Positions 44,359 to 52,887 of a stretch of 64,000 bases of DNA are shown piece after piece; the first letter of the stretch is position 1, and every line of letters begins with the position of its first letter. Origin of the DNA: UBA2040 sp002384725 (lineage in GTDB: Bacteria; Bacteroidota; Bacteroidia; Flavobacteriales_D; Crocinitomicaceae). The notes below the pieces were generated by a model. It did no database searches. It saw only the letters and a program-made list of their open reading frames with translations, and was not told where the DNA came from. The stretch covers positions 62,001 to 126,000 of the forward strand of contig CAWUXE010000002.1 of NCBI GenBank assembly GCA_963926475.1. The letters are read 5' to 3'. Made by a program: the position numbers and the translations under genes.

Positions 44359-46044
44359 TTATTTCACTAATTTCTTATATCGAATTCTCTTCGGTGCATT
44401 ATCGCCCAAACGTTTCTTTCTGTTTTCTTCGTATTCTGTATAACTCCCCTCAAACCAAACCACTTCTGATTCGCCTTCGAAGGCTAAGATGTGCGTACAA
44501 ATTCTATCTAAGAACCAACGGTCGTGAGAAATAACAACTGCACAACCCGCAAAGTTCATGATCCCTTCCTCTAAGGCACGTAGTGTATTGACATCAATAT
44601 CATTCGTTGGCTCATCGAGTAATAGCACATTTGCTTCTGTTTTCAAGGTCATGGCCAAATGTAAACGATTTCGCTCTCCACCCGATAAAACTCCGACTTT
44701 TTTGTTTTGATCAGAACCTGCGAAATTGAACTTTGACAAATATGCGCGAGAGTTGATTTTTTGATCTCCAACTTCTACATATTCTAAACCATCAGAAACA
44801 ACATCGTATACCGTTTTGTCAGGTTTAATAGAAGCGTGTGTTTGATCAACATATCCGATTTTCACCGTTTCTCCAGTGGTGAATTCACCCGAATCAGGCT
44901 GAAGTTCATCCATGATCATTTTGAAAATGGTCGTCTTCCCTGCTCCATTTGGACCGATGATGCCAACGATACCTGCTGGTGGCAATTGGAAATTTAAATT
45001 ATCATATAAAACTTTGTTTCCGAATGCCTTAGCTACGTTCACTGCATCAATTACATTATTACCCAATCGAGGTCCATTTGGAATTGGAATCTCCAACACA
45101 TCTTCTTTCGATTTTAAATCTTCAGACAACATTTTATCATAATTCGATAAACGAGCTTTGTTTTTCGCTTGTCTTGCTTTTGGATTCATGCGCACCCATT
45201 CCAGCTCTCTAGCCAACATTTTTTGACGTTTCGACTCCGTTTTCTCTTCGTTTTTCAGTCGATTCCCTTTTTGCTCAAGCCAAGAAGAATAGTTTCCTTT
45301 CCATGGAATGCCTTCACCTCTATCAAGTTCTAGTATCCATCCTGCAACATTATCCAAGAAGTATCTATCGTGGGTTACGGCAATAACGGTTCCTTTGTAT
45401 TGTTGTAAATGTTGCTCCAACCATTCTATCGATTCAGCATCTAAGTGATTGGTAGGCTCATCTAGTAAAAGAATATCTGGATTTTTCAACAACAAACGAC
45501 ACAAGGCAACTCGTCTTTTTTCACCACCCGAAAGCGTTTCAATCAATTGGTCATCTGGCGGACAACGAAGCGCATCCATCGCTCTTTCAAGCTGAGCGTC
45601 CAACTCCCAAGCATCCAAAGAATCAATGATATCTTGCACTTCACCTTGACGTTGGATTAATTTATCCATTTTGTCCGGATCATTTAAGATTTCTTCGTCC
45701 ATGAACGAATTATTGATTTTTTCGAATTCTTCGAGCGCATCAACTGTTTTCTGAACACCTTCTTTGACGATTTCTTTGACCGTTTTCTGCGGGTCTAATT
45801 CTGGTTCCTGTGGCAAATATCCAACGGAATAATCTTGGTTAAAAACTACATCTCCTTGAAAAGACTGATCTAGGCCAGCAATGATTTTCATCACCGTGGA
45901 CTTACCCGATCCATTCAATCCGATGATTCCAATTTTGGCACCGTAAAAGAAAGACAGATGTATGTTCTTAATGATTTGTTTCCCAGCTGGCGTATTTTTC
46001 GTCACGCCAACCATGGAAAATATAACTTTATTATCTTCTGACAT
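44359..46044 (-). CDS. ettA: Energy-dependent translational throttle protein EttA (ABC-F)
   Basis: 561 aa from the ATG at 46044 (MSEDNKVIFSMVGV). Two ABC ATPase domains: Walker A GLNGSGKST near residue 40 and GPNGAGKTT near 350; signatures LSGGEKRRVAL and LSGGERNRLHL; Walker B LLLDEPTNHLD and LLLDEPTNDID. The linker and arm (ELDRGEGIPWKGNYSSWLEQ) and overall length fit EttA, which binds the ribosomal E site and slows initiation when ATP is low. No membrane domain. Upstream TAACTTTA at about 46065 is a possible -7 box. Confidence 0.95.
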   Translation of the reverse strand: MSEDNKVIFSMVGVTKNTPAGKQIIKNIHLSFFYGAKIGIIGLNGSGKSTVMKIIAGLDQSFQGDVVFNQDYSVGYLPQEPELDPQKTVKEIVKEGVQKTVDALEEFEKINNSFMDEEILNDPDKMDKLIQRQGEVQDIIDSLDAWELDAQLERAMDALRCPPDDQLIETLSGGEKRRVALCRLLLKNPDILLLDEPTNHLDAESIEWLEQHLQQYKGTVIAVTHDRYFLDNVAGWILELDRGEGIPWKGNYSSWLEQKGNRLKNEEKTESKRQKMLARELEWVRMNPKARQAKNKARLSNYDKMLSEDLKSKEDVLEIPIPNGPRLGNNVIDAVNVAKAFGNKVLYDNLNFQLPPAGIVGIIGPNGAGKTTIFKMIMDELQPDSGEFTTGETVKIGYVDQTHASIKPDKTVYDVVSDGLEYVEVGDQKINSRAYLSKFNFAGSDQNKKVGVLSGGERNRLHLAMTLKTEANVLLLDEPTNDIDVNTLRALEEGIMNFAGCAVVISHDRWFLDRICTHILAFEGESEVVWFEGSYTEYEENRKKRLGDNAPKRIRYKKLVK

Positions 46045-46126
46045 GTGTTGATTTTTTATAACCTTAAAGTTAGTGAAAATGCCCGTCACGAACTACAAAC
46101 TGTGTGTTTAATTTATTAAAATGTTT

Positions 46127-46156
46127 TTGAAATCGTCGCGACATTAGTTACTTTTA
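46127..46156 (+). promoter_or_regulatory. Promoter of the lipoprotein gene at 46163
   Basis: TTG (46127-46129), 19 nt, TACTTTTA (46149-46156); box ends 6 nt before the ATG. Confidence 0.5.
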
Positions 46157-46162
46157 CTGTGT

Positions 46163-46804
46163 ATGAAAAAAATTATCCTTTTAACAACTTTAATATCGCT
46201 CATTCTGTCTATTGGAACTTTTGTTTCTTGCAAAAAGAAAAAAGGAGTATACATACTTGAAGGAACGATTAAAGACGGCACTTTTGTGCAGAATATCGCC
46301 AACCAAACCTTGCAGGTGAAGGTCTTAAAGGCGGGGTCGGCGAGTTATGTCTCGTATAGCACCGTTACAACAGATAGCGACGGCAAGTATCACGTTGAAA
46401 TAGAACGCGATCTTTTGGATAAAATCAGAATAGAAGGAACAAAGAATTTATATTTCCCTATAAGCTTTACTGTTTCTATTTCAGATTTAACGGTTGGCAA
46501 TGTGTATACAATTGACTTTACCACCACTGCAAAATCATGGGTGAATCTGATATTTCACAATGTAAACGGAGATTCGTCAACTGAATTGAAATACATTAAA
46601 ACTGCTGGAAAACAAGGATGCACAGAGTGTTGTCCAACTACGTACCAATCGTTATACGGTCTTGTAAACGATACTATTACATGCATCAATGATGGAAATG
46701 GATATTACGGTTACAATTACGAAATAGTTGGAACCAATGTTCTCGATACACGAACTGTGCAAACTCCAGCGTTTGAAACAGCTGAAATTATACTGAATTA
46801 TTAA
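46163..46804 (+). CDS. Uncharacterised lipoprotein with beta-sandwich and Cys-rich segment
   Basis: 213 aa. Lipobox TFVSC with Cys near residue 23, followed by KKKKG. Residues ~30-120 look like a transthyretin-like or carboxypeptidase-regulatory sandwich (YILEGTIKDGTF, TTDSDGKYHVEIERDLLDKI). The second half contains GKQGCTECCPTTYQ and TCINDG, four Cys that may form disulfides. No precise family. Monocistronic and convergent with the helicase gene 12 nt away. Confidence 0.8.
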   Translation: MKKIILLTTLISLILSIGTFVSCKKKKGVYILEGTIKDGTFVQNIANQTLQVKVLKAGSASYVSYSTVTTDSDGKYHVEIERDLLDKIRIEGTKNLYFPISFTVSISDLTVGNVYTIDFTTTAKSWVNLIFHNVNGDSSTELKYIKTAGKQGCTECCPTTYQSLYGLVNDTITCINDGNGYYGYNYEIVGTNVLDTRTVQTPAFETAEIILNY

Positions 46805-46816
46805 GATTTACTCGAT

Positions 46817-48328
46817 TTACTCGTCTTCTAGATTAGCTCTCAACTTCTGGCGCAAATGACGATTATAGGTCTCAATCAAGAAATTGAAATAGTTATTGGT
46901 GCTTTTTGAAATACACTTCGTATACTGTTTCAATCTATACTCAATATGCTCTTGCATAGCTGTTTGAAGGTCTAAACCGTCAAAGAAATCAGTTGCCGCT
47001 TCTTTAATGGCCAAATAGTGATTTTCCAACGAAAGATCTACCGCTATTTTCCCTTTTTTACCTTCATCGATACAATCAAAATAAACATCTTTAATTTTAA
47101 AAGAATCCAATAATTCCACGTTCAGTCTCTCTTTCAGACCTCTTGGAAACTCGTACTCTACTTCAAATTCGATATCATCTGACTCTGTCAATCGCGATTC
47201 TAAGAATCGATCTGGGAATTTAAAAGCATCTTGCCAATTGATGAAATCTTGCCAAATTCCGAATCGACGGACATTATTTCCTAAATCAATCAGTTTAAAA
47301 ACGTTTTTGTTTGGCAAACGACGCGATCCACGGCCAATCATTTGGTGATACAAAGTCAAAGAACGAGTAGCTCGATTCAAAATGATTGTTTGAACCGTGG
47401 GTTCATCGAAACCTGTAGTCAAAATCCCTACCGAAGTAAGAATTGCGTCTGGTTTCTCTTTGAACCAAGCCAAAACATCTTTTCTATCCTTATCCGAAAA
47501 AGTCGAATCCAAATGTCGGATATCAAATCCGCGTTTTTTAAACATCTCCTCTACTCGTATAGATGTTTCAATACCAGAGTTGAATATTAAAGTCTTATTT
47601 CCTATGGCAACTTCTTCGTATGCAAAGAGTAATTTCTCCTGCATGAAGTAGTTTCCGTAAACCAATTCAGATGAACTTACGGTAAAATCTCCATTCGATC
47701 CAATTTTTAAACCGTGAAGATTTACATCGTACGTAAACGTTTCTGCATCAGATAAATATCCACTCTCAATTAAATTAGAAATACTCTCTCCAACAATCAG
47801 TTTATGATAATTATCATTTAAAGGCAAAGCACGATTACTGCTTAAAGGTGTTGCTGTAACTCCAAGGATATTGGCGTTTTCGTAAAATTGGAATATCTTT
47901 CTAAAACTGTTGTAGTGTGCCTCGTCAACAATCACCAATCCAACATCCTTAATAAAGTTTTCGTCATCGTGCAAGCGATTGTTCAAGGTTTCGACCATCG
48001 CAATAAAGCACTGGAATTCATCCTGATCATCCAAGGTCTTCACTTCGCTGTTGATGATTTTATTGTTTACGCCAATGGCAGAAAGTTGCTTTGAGGTTTG
48101 AACAGAAAGCTCAATTCGATGCGTTAGTATCAGAACTTTTTCCTTCCATTCAGAAATATACTGCTTCGCGATTTCAGAAAAAATAACTGTTTTTCCACCT
48201 CCAGTGGGGAGTTGGTACAACAAATTAAAGTTCTTGCCGTTTTTTTTGAGCTCTTCGAGTATTGAACTTACTGTGTTTACTTGAAAAGGGTAAAGCGTTT
48301 TTGCTTCGTATAGTTGAGTATCGATCAT
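46817..48328 (-). CDS. DEAD/DEAH-box superfamily 2 helicase
   Basis: 503 aa from the ATG at 48328; a TTG five codons earlier is disfavoured. Motif I LPTGGGKTVIFSE near residue 42, Ia LILTHRIEL, II VIVDEAHYN near 130, III GVTATPL, IV-VI in TLIFNSGIE, GFDEPTVQTIILNRAT and YHQMIGRGSRRLP. The layout is of the type III restriction/UvrB-like SF2 group (RadD-like). The last ~150 residues are a C-terminal domain without a nuclease motif. No methylase or specificity genes nearby, so a DNA repair role is more likely than restriction. Confidence 0.9.
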   Translation of the reverse strand: MIDTQLYEAKTLYPFQVNTVSSILEELKKNGKNFNLLYQLPTGGGKTVIFSEIAKQYISEWKEKVLILTHRIELSVQTSKQLSAIGVNNKIINSEVKTLDDQDEFQCFIAMVETLNNRLHDDENFIKDVGLVIVDEAHYNSFRKIFQFYENANILGVTATPLSSNRALPLNDNYHKLIVGESISNLIESGYLSDAETFTYDVNLHGLKIGSNGDFTVSSSELVYGNYFMQEKLLFAYEEVAIGNKTLIFNSGIETSIRVEEMFKKRGFDIRHLDSTFSDKDRKDVLAWFKEKPDAILTSVGILTTGFDEPTVQTIILNRATRSLTLYHQMIGRGSRRLPNKNVFKLIDLGNNVRRFGIWQDFINWQDAFKFPDRFLESRLTESDDIEFEVEYEFPRGLKERLNVELLDSFKIKDVYFDCIDEGKKGKIAVDLSLENHYLAIKEAATDFFDGLDLQTAMQEHIEYRLKQYTKCISKSTNNYFNFLIETYNRHLRQKLRANLEDE

Positions 48329-48352
48329 TCGTATCTTATCCAAAATGGGCTA

Positions 48353-48382
48353 CAAAAATACCGCCTTTATTCTGTATATCAA
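48353..48382 (-). promoter_or_regulatory. Promoter of the SF2 helicase gene
   Basis: On the minus strand TTG (48382-48380), exactly 19 nt, TATTTTTG (48360-48353): full match to the Bacteroidota -33/-7 pattern. Leader about 20 nt. Confidence 0.65.
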
Positions 48383-48486
48383 AACGATGTTAATGCTTTG
48401 TTAGTAAATCGTAAAAGAATCCAAGTATTATTGCATTGTAGACCTCCTTTTTACAATCATTAACTAAAAATTGAAAGGAAAACTGC

Positions 48487-48494
48487 TATTTTCG
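48487..48494 (+). promoter_or_regulatory. Putative -7 box of trxB
   Basis: TATTTTCG (one change from consensus), 29 nt before the ATG at 48524. An AAGGAG in the leader is 14 nt from the ATG, too far for a normal ribosome site. Confidence 0.38.
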
Positions 48495-48523
48495 CATCCA
48501 CTTAAGGAGAATTAAAGAATATT

Positions 48524-49471
48524 ATGAGCGAAATAGAAAAAGTACAATGCCTGATCATCGGATCTGGACCAGCAGGATACACAGCGGCAATTTATGCTGC
48601 AAGAGCAGATATGAAACCAATTATGTATCAAGGGATGCAACCAGGTGGACAATTGACAACCACAAATGAGGTAGAAAACTTTCCGGGATATCCTGATGGA
48701 ATTACAGGACCTACAATGATGATGGAGCTTGAGGCACAAGCGAAGCGTTTCGAAACAGACGTTCGATTCGGTTTCATTGATAAAGTTGACTTTTCAGGAG
48801 ATGTACACAAATGCTGGACAGAATCAGGAAAAGAAATTCATGCTGAGACGGTTATTATTTCAACAGGAGCAACTGCCAAATACCTTGGTTTAGAAAGCGA
48901 ACAGAAGTTTTTGAAAAATGGTGGTGGAGTTTCCGCTTGTGCTATATGTGACGGATTCTTTTATAGAGGACAAGAAACAGTAATCGTAGGAGCTGGTGAT
49001 TCAGCTTGTGAGGAAGCTCATTATTTATCAAAATTATGTACGAAAGTGACCATATTGGTGCGTCGTGATGAGTTTAGAGCTTCTAAAATCATGTCAGAAC
49101 GCGTGAAAAACACAAAGAATATTGAGATTTTATACAATACAGATACAGTTGAAGTATTAGGTAATGATGTTGTAACGGGCGTAAAAGCTAAAAACAACAA
49201 AACAGGCGAAGAGATTACGATTCCTGCAACAGGATTCTTCGTTGCTATCGGTCACAAACCCAACACAGACATTTTTGCAGATTACATCAACTTGGATGAC
49301 ACCGGTTATATCAAATATGAAAAACCAGGAACATCATACACAAATGTACCCGGTGTATTTGTAGCAGGCGATGCCGCGGATAAAACGTATCGCCAAGCGG
49401 TAACAGCTGCAGGAACAGGATGCATGGCTGCTTTGGATGCAGAACGTTATTTGTCGGCCAAAGGACATTAA
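48524..49471 (+). CDS. trxB: Thioredoxin-disulfide reductase
   Basis: 315 aa. FAD motif IIGSGPAGYTAAIYAARA near residue 10, GGQLTTTNEVENFPGYPDGI near 43, the redox pair in SACAICDGFFYRG near 142 (C-A-I-C in place of the common C-A-T-C), NADPH motif IVGAGDSACEEAHYL near 160 and VFVAGDAADKTYRQAVTAAGTG at the end. Transfers electrons from NADPH to thioredoxin; could also serve bacillithiol-linked redox, as bshA is present. Followed by a strong terminator. Confidence 0.97.
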   Translation: MSEIEKVQCLIIGSGPAGYTAAIYAARADMKPIMYQGMQPGGQLTTTNEVENFPGYPDGITGPTMMMELEAQAKRFETDVRFGFIDKVDFSGDVHKCWTESGKEIHAETVIISTGATAKYLGLESEQKFLKNGGGVSACAICDGFFYRGQETVIVGAGDSACEEAHYLSKLCTKVTILVRRDEFRASKIMSERVKNTKNIEILYNTDTVEVLGNDVVTGVKAKNNKTGEEITIPATGFFVAIGHKPNTDIFADYINLDDTGYIKYEKPGTSYTNVPGVFVAGDAADKTYRQAVTAAGTGCMAALDAERYLSAKGH

Positions 49472-49488
49472 CTGAGAAAAAATCATAT

Positions 49489-49523
49489 AAAAAAGGGACG
49501 AAAAATTTTTCGCCCCTTTTTTT
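49489..49523. terminator. Bidirectional terminator between trxB and pcm
   Basis: AAAAAAGGG-ACGAAAAATTTTTCG-CCCC-TTTTTTT hairpin between convergent genes. Its 15-nt core ACGAAAAATTTTTCG recurs at 61885-61899 after the thiolase gene. Confidence 0.85.
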
Positions 49524-49546
49524 ATATTTATCCTTACCGACCTTTT

Positions 49547-50191
49547 TTAATTCACTTTATCTTCCAACATCGGCACAAAAGAAAAATCGCCGTAGTCTTC
49601 TTCTTCAAATTCTGTTTCTGAAACCTTGATGTATCGCTTCATGCGTTGCACCGCTCCTTCTCCTAAAGGAATTACGAGCCTACCTCCTATTTTCAATTGA
49701 TCTTTCAATTCATCTGGAACAAATGGTGCACCACAAGTCACCAAGATCGAGTCGAAGGGTGCAAATGCTGGCCAACCTTTGTATCCGTCACCAAAAGATA
49801 ATTTTGGATTAAAATTGAAATGATGGATTAGTTTTTTCGCTTTTACATGCAGTTCTTTATGCCGCTCAATGGAGAAGACCTTCGCTCCCATTTCACACAA
49901 AATACTGGTCTGAAAACCAGACCCAGTGCCAATTTCAAGTATTTTATCACGTTTCTTAATTTCCAATAACTGCGTCTGAAAAGCAACAGTATAGGGATGG
50001 GAAATGGTTTGTCCGGCTCCAATTTGAAAAGCTTTATTTGTATACGCTTGTTCCGTAAATGCAAGATCTAAAAAGAAATGACGGGGAATTGCTTGAAAAG
50101 CATCTGCAACCTTTTGACTTTCTATCCCTTTATTTATCAGCTCCTTAATGAGCAATTTACGCATTCCTTTATGCTTATATGAATCTTGCAT
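49547..50191 (-). CDS. pcm: Protein-L-isoaspartate O-methyltransferase
   Basis: 214 aa. Repairs isoaspartyl residues using S-adenosylmethionine. IPRHFFLD near residue 32, GAGQTISHPYTVAFQTQLL near 58, SAM motif ILEIGTGSGFQTSIL near 82, VFSIERHKEL near 102, and DSILVTCGAPFVPDELKDQL with GGRLVIPLGEG near 160. The start QDSYKHKGMRKLL matches the usual family start. A textbook promoter ends 4 nt before the ATG. Confidence 0.96.
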   Translation of the reverse strand: MQDSYKHKGMRKLLIKELINKGIESQKVADAFQAIPRHFFLDLAFTEQAYTNKAFQIGAGQTISHPYTVAFQTQLLEIKKRDKILEIGTGSGFQTSILCEMGAKVFSIERHKELHVKAKKLIHHFNFNPKLSFGDGYKGWPAFAPFDSILVTCGAPFVPDELKDQLKIGGRLVIPLGEGAVQRMKRYIKVSETEFEEEDYGDFSFVPMLEDKVN

Positions 50192-50195
50192 GGAA

Positions 50196-50225
50196 CAAAA
50201 TTACGCTTATTCCCTTTTTACACAA
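50196..50225 (-). promoter_or_regulatory. Promoter of pcm, predicting a leaderless mRNA
   Basis: Minus strand TTG (50225-50223), exactly 19 nt, TAATTTTG (50203-50196), then four bases (TTCC) and the ATG at 50191. The full -33/-7 match and this spacing put the transcription start at or within a few bases of the ATG. Confidence 0.65.
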
Positions 50226-50302
50226 GACTTACTTGCCAACAACCAAGTGTTGGTTTGTCATTAATTAAACATAAATCAATAAGCATTTGGGCTTTAAATC
50301 TT

Positions 50303-50310
50303 TATATTTG
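50303..50310 (+). promoter_or_regulatory. Putative -7 box of the acyl-CoA carboxylase operon
   Basis: TATATTTG, exact consensus, 17 nt before the ATG at 50328. Confidence 0.5.
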
Positions 50311-50327
50311 AGCTTCGAAATTATAGC

Positions 50328-51971
50328 ATGGCAATATCTAAGAAGGAACTCGAATTCAATAAAAACGAAGACCAAATACGTTTGAAAATTTCAAATCTTG
50401 AACAAGAATTGGAAAAAGTGTACGAAGGCGGTGGGAAAAAACGCACAGAAAAATTGCACGCTCAGGGCAAATTAACTGCTCGTGAGCGAATCGATTTACT
50501 CGTTGACAAAAACTCTGAAAGAATCGAAATTGGCGCTTTTGCTGGTTACGGCATGTATGAAGAACATGGTGGATGTCCTGCTGGAGGCGTTGTACTTGAA
50601 ATAGGATACGTTTCTGGACATCAATGCGTTATTGTCGCTAATGACGCCACAGTTAAGGCTGGAGCCTGGTTTCCGATTACCGGAAAGAAAAATCTTCGTG
50701 CGCAGGAAATTGCCATGGAAAACGATTTACCCATTATTTATTTGGTCGATTCAGCAGGGGTTTTCTTACCAATGCAAGATGAAATTTTTCCAGACAAAGA
50801 ACATTTCGGACGAATTTTCCGCAATAATGCTGTAATGAGTTCGCGCGGAATACTTCAGATTGCCGCTGTGATGGGAAGCTGTGTTGCTGGTGGAGCTTAT
50901 TTGCCGATAATGTCGGACGAAAGCCTGATCGTCAACAAAACAGGAACTATTTTTTTAGCTGGATCTTATTTGGTGAAAGCTGCAATTGGAGAAACAATTG
51001 ACAATGAGACTCTAGGTGGCGCAACTACGCACACTGAGATTTCAGGAGTTTGTGATTACAACACGGAAAACGATGAAGACTGCTTGAAAACAATACGCAC
51101 CTTAATGGATAAAATCGGTGACAAAGACAAAGCTGGTTTTGACAGAAAAGAAGCGCTTGTTCCAAAAAGAGATTTGAAAGATGTATATGGAATTCTTCCT
51201 GCAGAGCGGTCTAAGCCTTATAATATGAAGGAATTGTTGACGTGCATAGTCGACGATTCAGAACTAACAGAATACAAAGCCAATTACGGAAAATCAATCA
51301 TTTGCGCCTATGCAAGAATTGATGGTTGGAGTGTTGGAATAGTCGCCAATCAAAGAGAAATTGTCAAAAATGCCAAAGGTGAAATGCAATTTGGTGGCGT
51401 TATTTACTCCGATTCTGCTGATAAATCGGCTCGATTCATTATGAATTGCAACCAAAAAAATATTCCCTTGGTCTTTTTCCAAGATGTATCTGGATTCATG
51501 GTCGGATCAAAAAGCGAACATGCTGGAATCATCAAGGATGGCGCTAAAATGGTAAGCGCCATGGCCAATTCTGTTGTCCCTAAATTCACAATTGTTGTCG
51601 GAAACTCTTATGGAGCAGGAAACTACGCCATGTGCGGTAAGGCATACGATCCACGATTAATGCTTGCTTGGCCCACTGCAGAAATTGCTGTGATGTCGGG
51701 TGCTTCGGCTGCAAAAACACTATTGTCCATCGAAGTTGCTTCGTTAAAGAAAAAAGGTAAGAAAATCACGAAAGAGGCAGAGGACGAATTGTACAACCGA
51801 ATCAAAGATCGTTACGATAGTCAAATTAGTCCTTATTATGCAGCTAGTCGTTTGTGGGTTGATGCCATCATCGATCCGGTAGATACGCGAAAACATATCT
51901 CAATCGGCATAGAAATGGCGAATCACAAGAAAGCCGAAAGAGCTTACAACGTTGGAAACATTCAGACCTAA
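50328..51971 (+). CDS. Acyl-CoA carboxylase, carboxyltransferase (beta) subunit
   Basis: 547 aa crotonase-superfamily carboxyltransferase. KLHAQGKLTARERIDLLVD near residue 42, GGCPAGGVVLEIGYVSGHQC, ATVKAGAWFPITGKK near 105, LVDSAGVFLPMQDE near 142, and in the C-terminal half VFFQDVSGFMVGSKSEHAGI and GNSYGAGNYAMCGKAYDPR. Features are closer to methylcrotonyl-CoA carboxylase beta than to propionyl-CoA carboxylase, which suits leucine breakdown with HMG-CoA lyase (13667) and thiolase (60649). The biotin-carrying alpha subunit is not in the window. Heads a four-gene operon. Confidence 0.92.
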   Translation: MAISKKELEFNKNEDQIRLKISNLEQELEKVYEGGGKKRTEKLHAQGKLTARERIDLLVDKNSERIEIGAFAGYGMYEEHGGCPAGGVVLEIGYVSGHQCVIVANDATVKAGAWFPITGKKNLRAQEIAMENDLPIIYLVDSAGVFLPMQDEIFPDKEHFGRIFRNNAVMSSRGILQIAAVMGSCVAGGAYLPIMSDESLIVNKTGTIFLAGSYLVKAAIGETIDNETLGGATTHTEISGVCDYNTENDEDCLKTIRTLMDKIGDKDKAGFDRKEALVPKRDLKDVYGILPAERSKPYNMKELLTCIVDDSELTEYKANYGKSIICAYARIDGWSVGIVANQREIVKNAKGEMQFGGVIYSDSADKSARFIMNCNQKNIPLVFFQDVSGFMVGSKSEHAGIIKDGAKMVSAMANSVVPKFTIVVGNSYGAGNYAMCGKAYDPRLMLAWPTAEIAVMSGASAAKTLLSIEVASLKKKGKKITKEAEDELYNRIKDRYDSQISPYYAASRLWVDAIIDPVDTRKHISIGIEMANHKKAERAYNVGNIQT

Positions 51972-51979
51972 AAAACGAA

Positions 51980-52435
51980 ATGCAGGTTGAAATAAAACAC
52001 TTTAACGAACTCACTTTAAATGAGTTTCACGATTTAATCGCTCTAAGGATTCAGGTTTTCGTAATCGAACAGGAGTGTCCTTACCAAGAATTGGACGGAA
52101 AAGACAACGTGGGTTATCATCTAATTTTGAGGAACGAAGAAGGTGCAATAATTGGCACGACCAGAATTCTTCCTGAGGGTATCTCCTACCCAGAAATCGC
52201 TATTGGACGCGTTGTTGTTGCTGAAAATTTCCGATATTTGAAACTAGGTCATCTGTTAATGGAGAAAAGTATACAGTTCATCGAAGAAAAGTTCGGTAAA
52301 CAAGACGTCCGATTATCCGCTCAAACGCACCTTGTCAAATATTACGCCTCACATGGATTCGCTTCAACAGGAAAAGAATATTTAGAGGATGGAATTCCGC
52401 ATACAGAAATGCTCTTGAAAGTAAAACCAGAATGA
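51980..52435 (+). CDS. GNAT acetyltransferase, ElaA-like
   Basis: 151 aa, the ElaA length. FHDLIALRIQVFVIEQECPYQELDGKD at residues 14-40 (split: FHDLIALRIQVFVIEQ, then ECPYQELDGKD) is the ElaA hallmark, followed by GTTRILPEGISYPEIAIGRVVV and the acetyl-CoA loop FRYLKLGHLLME. KYYASHGFASTGKEYLEDGIPH closes the fold. Substrate unknown. Starts 8 nt after the carboxylase gene and overlaps the next by 4 nt (ATGA). Confidence 0.93.
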   Translation: MQVEIKHFNELTLNEFHDLIALRIQVFVIEQECPYQELDGKDNVGYHLILRNEEGAIIGTTRILPEGISYPEIAIGRVVVAENFRYLKLGHLLMEKSIQFIEEKFGKQDVRLSAQTHLVKYYASHGFASTGKEYLEDGIPHTEMLLKVKPE

Positions 52436-52872
52436 GAATCGCACGAATGTTGATTTTAGTGTTTTTAGTGAATGGCGTGTGCCATTCTCAAAAACAAATA
52501 GATTGTCAGCAGCACCGAAATGGTTTCTTTGTTTATGATGGTAAACACACGAGCAACGTGGTTTACCGGAAAAACGACTATCAAATCGAATACAATGTTA
52601 TCACCAAACAATGGGTAACCGTTCAACTTCATTGGATTAAAGATTGCAAGTATTATTTCACCTACTTCAGAACAACAGAACCATACCTTCTTGAATGTAT
52701 AGGTAAATCTATGTTGTTTTATATCGTCACTTCCGACGCTGAAGGATATGAATATAAAGCCAACTATAATAGCGGAGAAAAGCATTTTGAGGGAAGATTA
52801 ATTTCACCTAAAACAGCTTTAACCAAAAAATTACAGCGAACGATCAAAAGGAGATTAAGACAAAAAAAATAA
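52432..52872 (+). CDS. Small secreted protein of unknown function
   Basis: 146 aa. Signal peptide (ARMLILVFLVNGVCHSQ); MLILV five codons on is an alternative start. Mature part ~125 aa: IDCQQHRNGFFVYDGKHTSNVVYR, then WVTVQLHWIKDCKYYFTYF and a basic tail KKLQRTIKRRLRQKK. Two Cys may pair. I recall similar short Bacteroidota exported proteins without assigned role. Within the carboxylase-ElaA-M13 operon. Confidence 0.78.
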   Translation: MRIARMLILVFLVNGVCHSQKQIDCQQHRNGFFVYDGKHTSNVVYRKNDYQIEYNVITKQWVTVQLHWIKDCKYYFTYFRTTEPYLLECIGKSMLFYIVTSDAEGYEYKANYNSGEKHFEGRLISPKTALTKKLQRTIKRRLRQKK

Positions 52873-52887
52873 AAAGTTAAAATAGAT

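Noticed and set aside
46817..48328. SF2 helicase considered as part of a type III restriction or defence island
   Set aside because: No methylase, nuclease motif or other defence gene on either side; neighbours are housekeeping genes.
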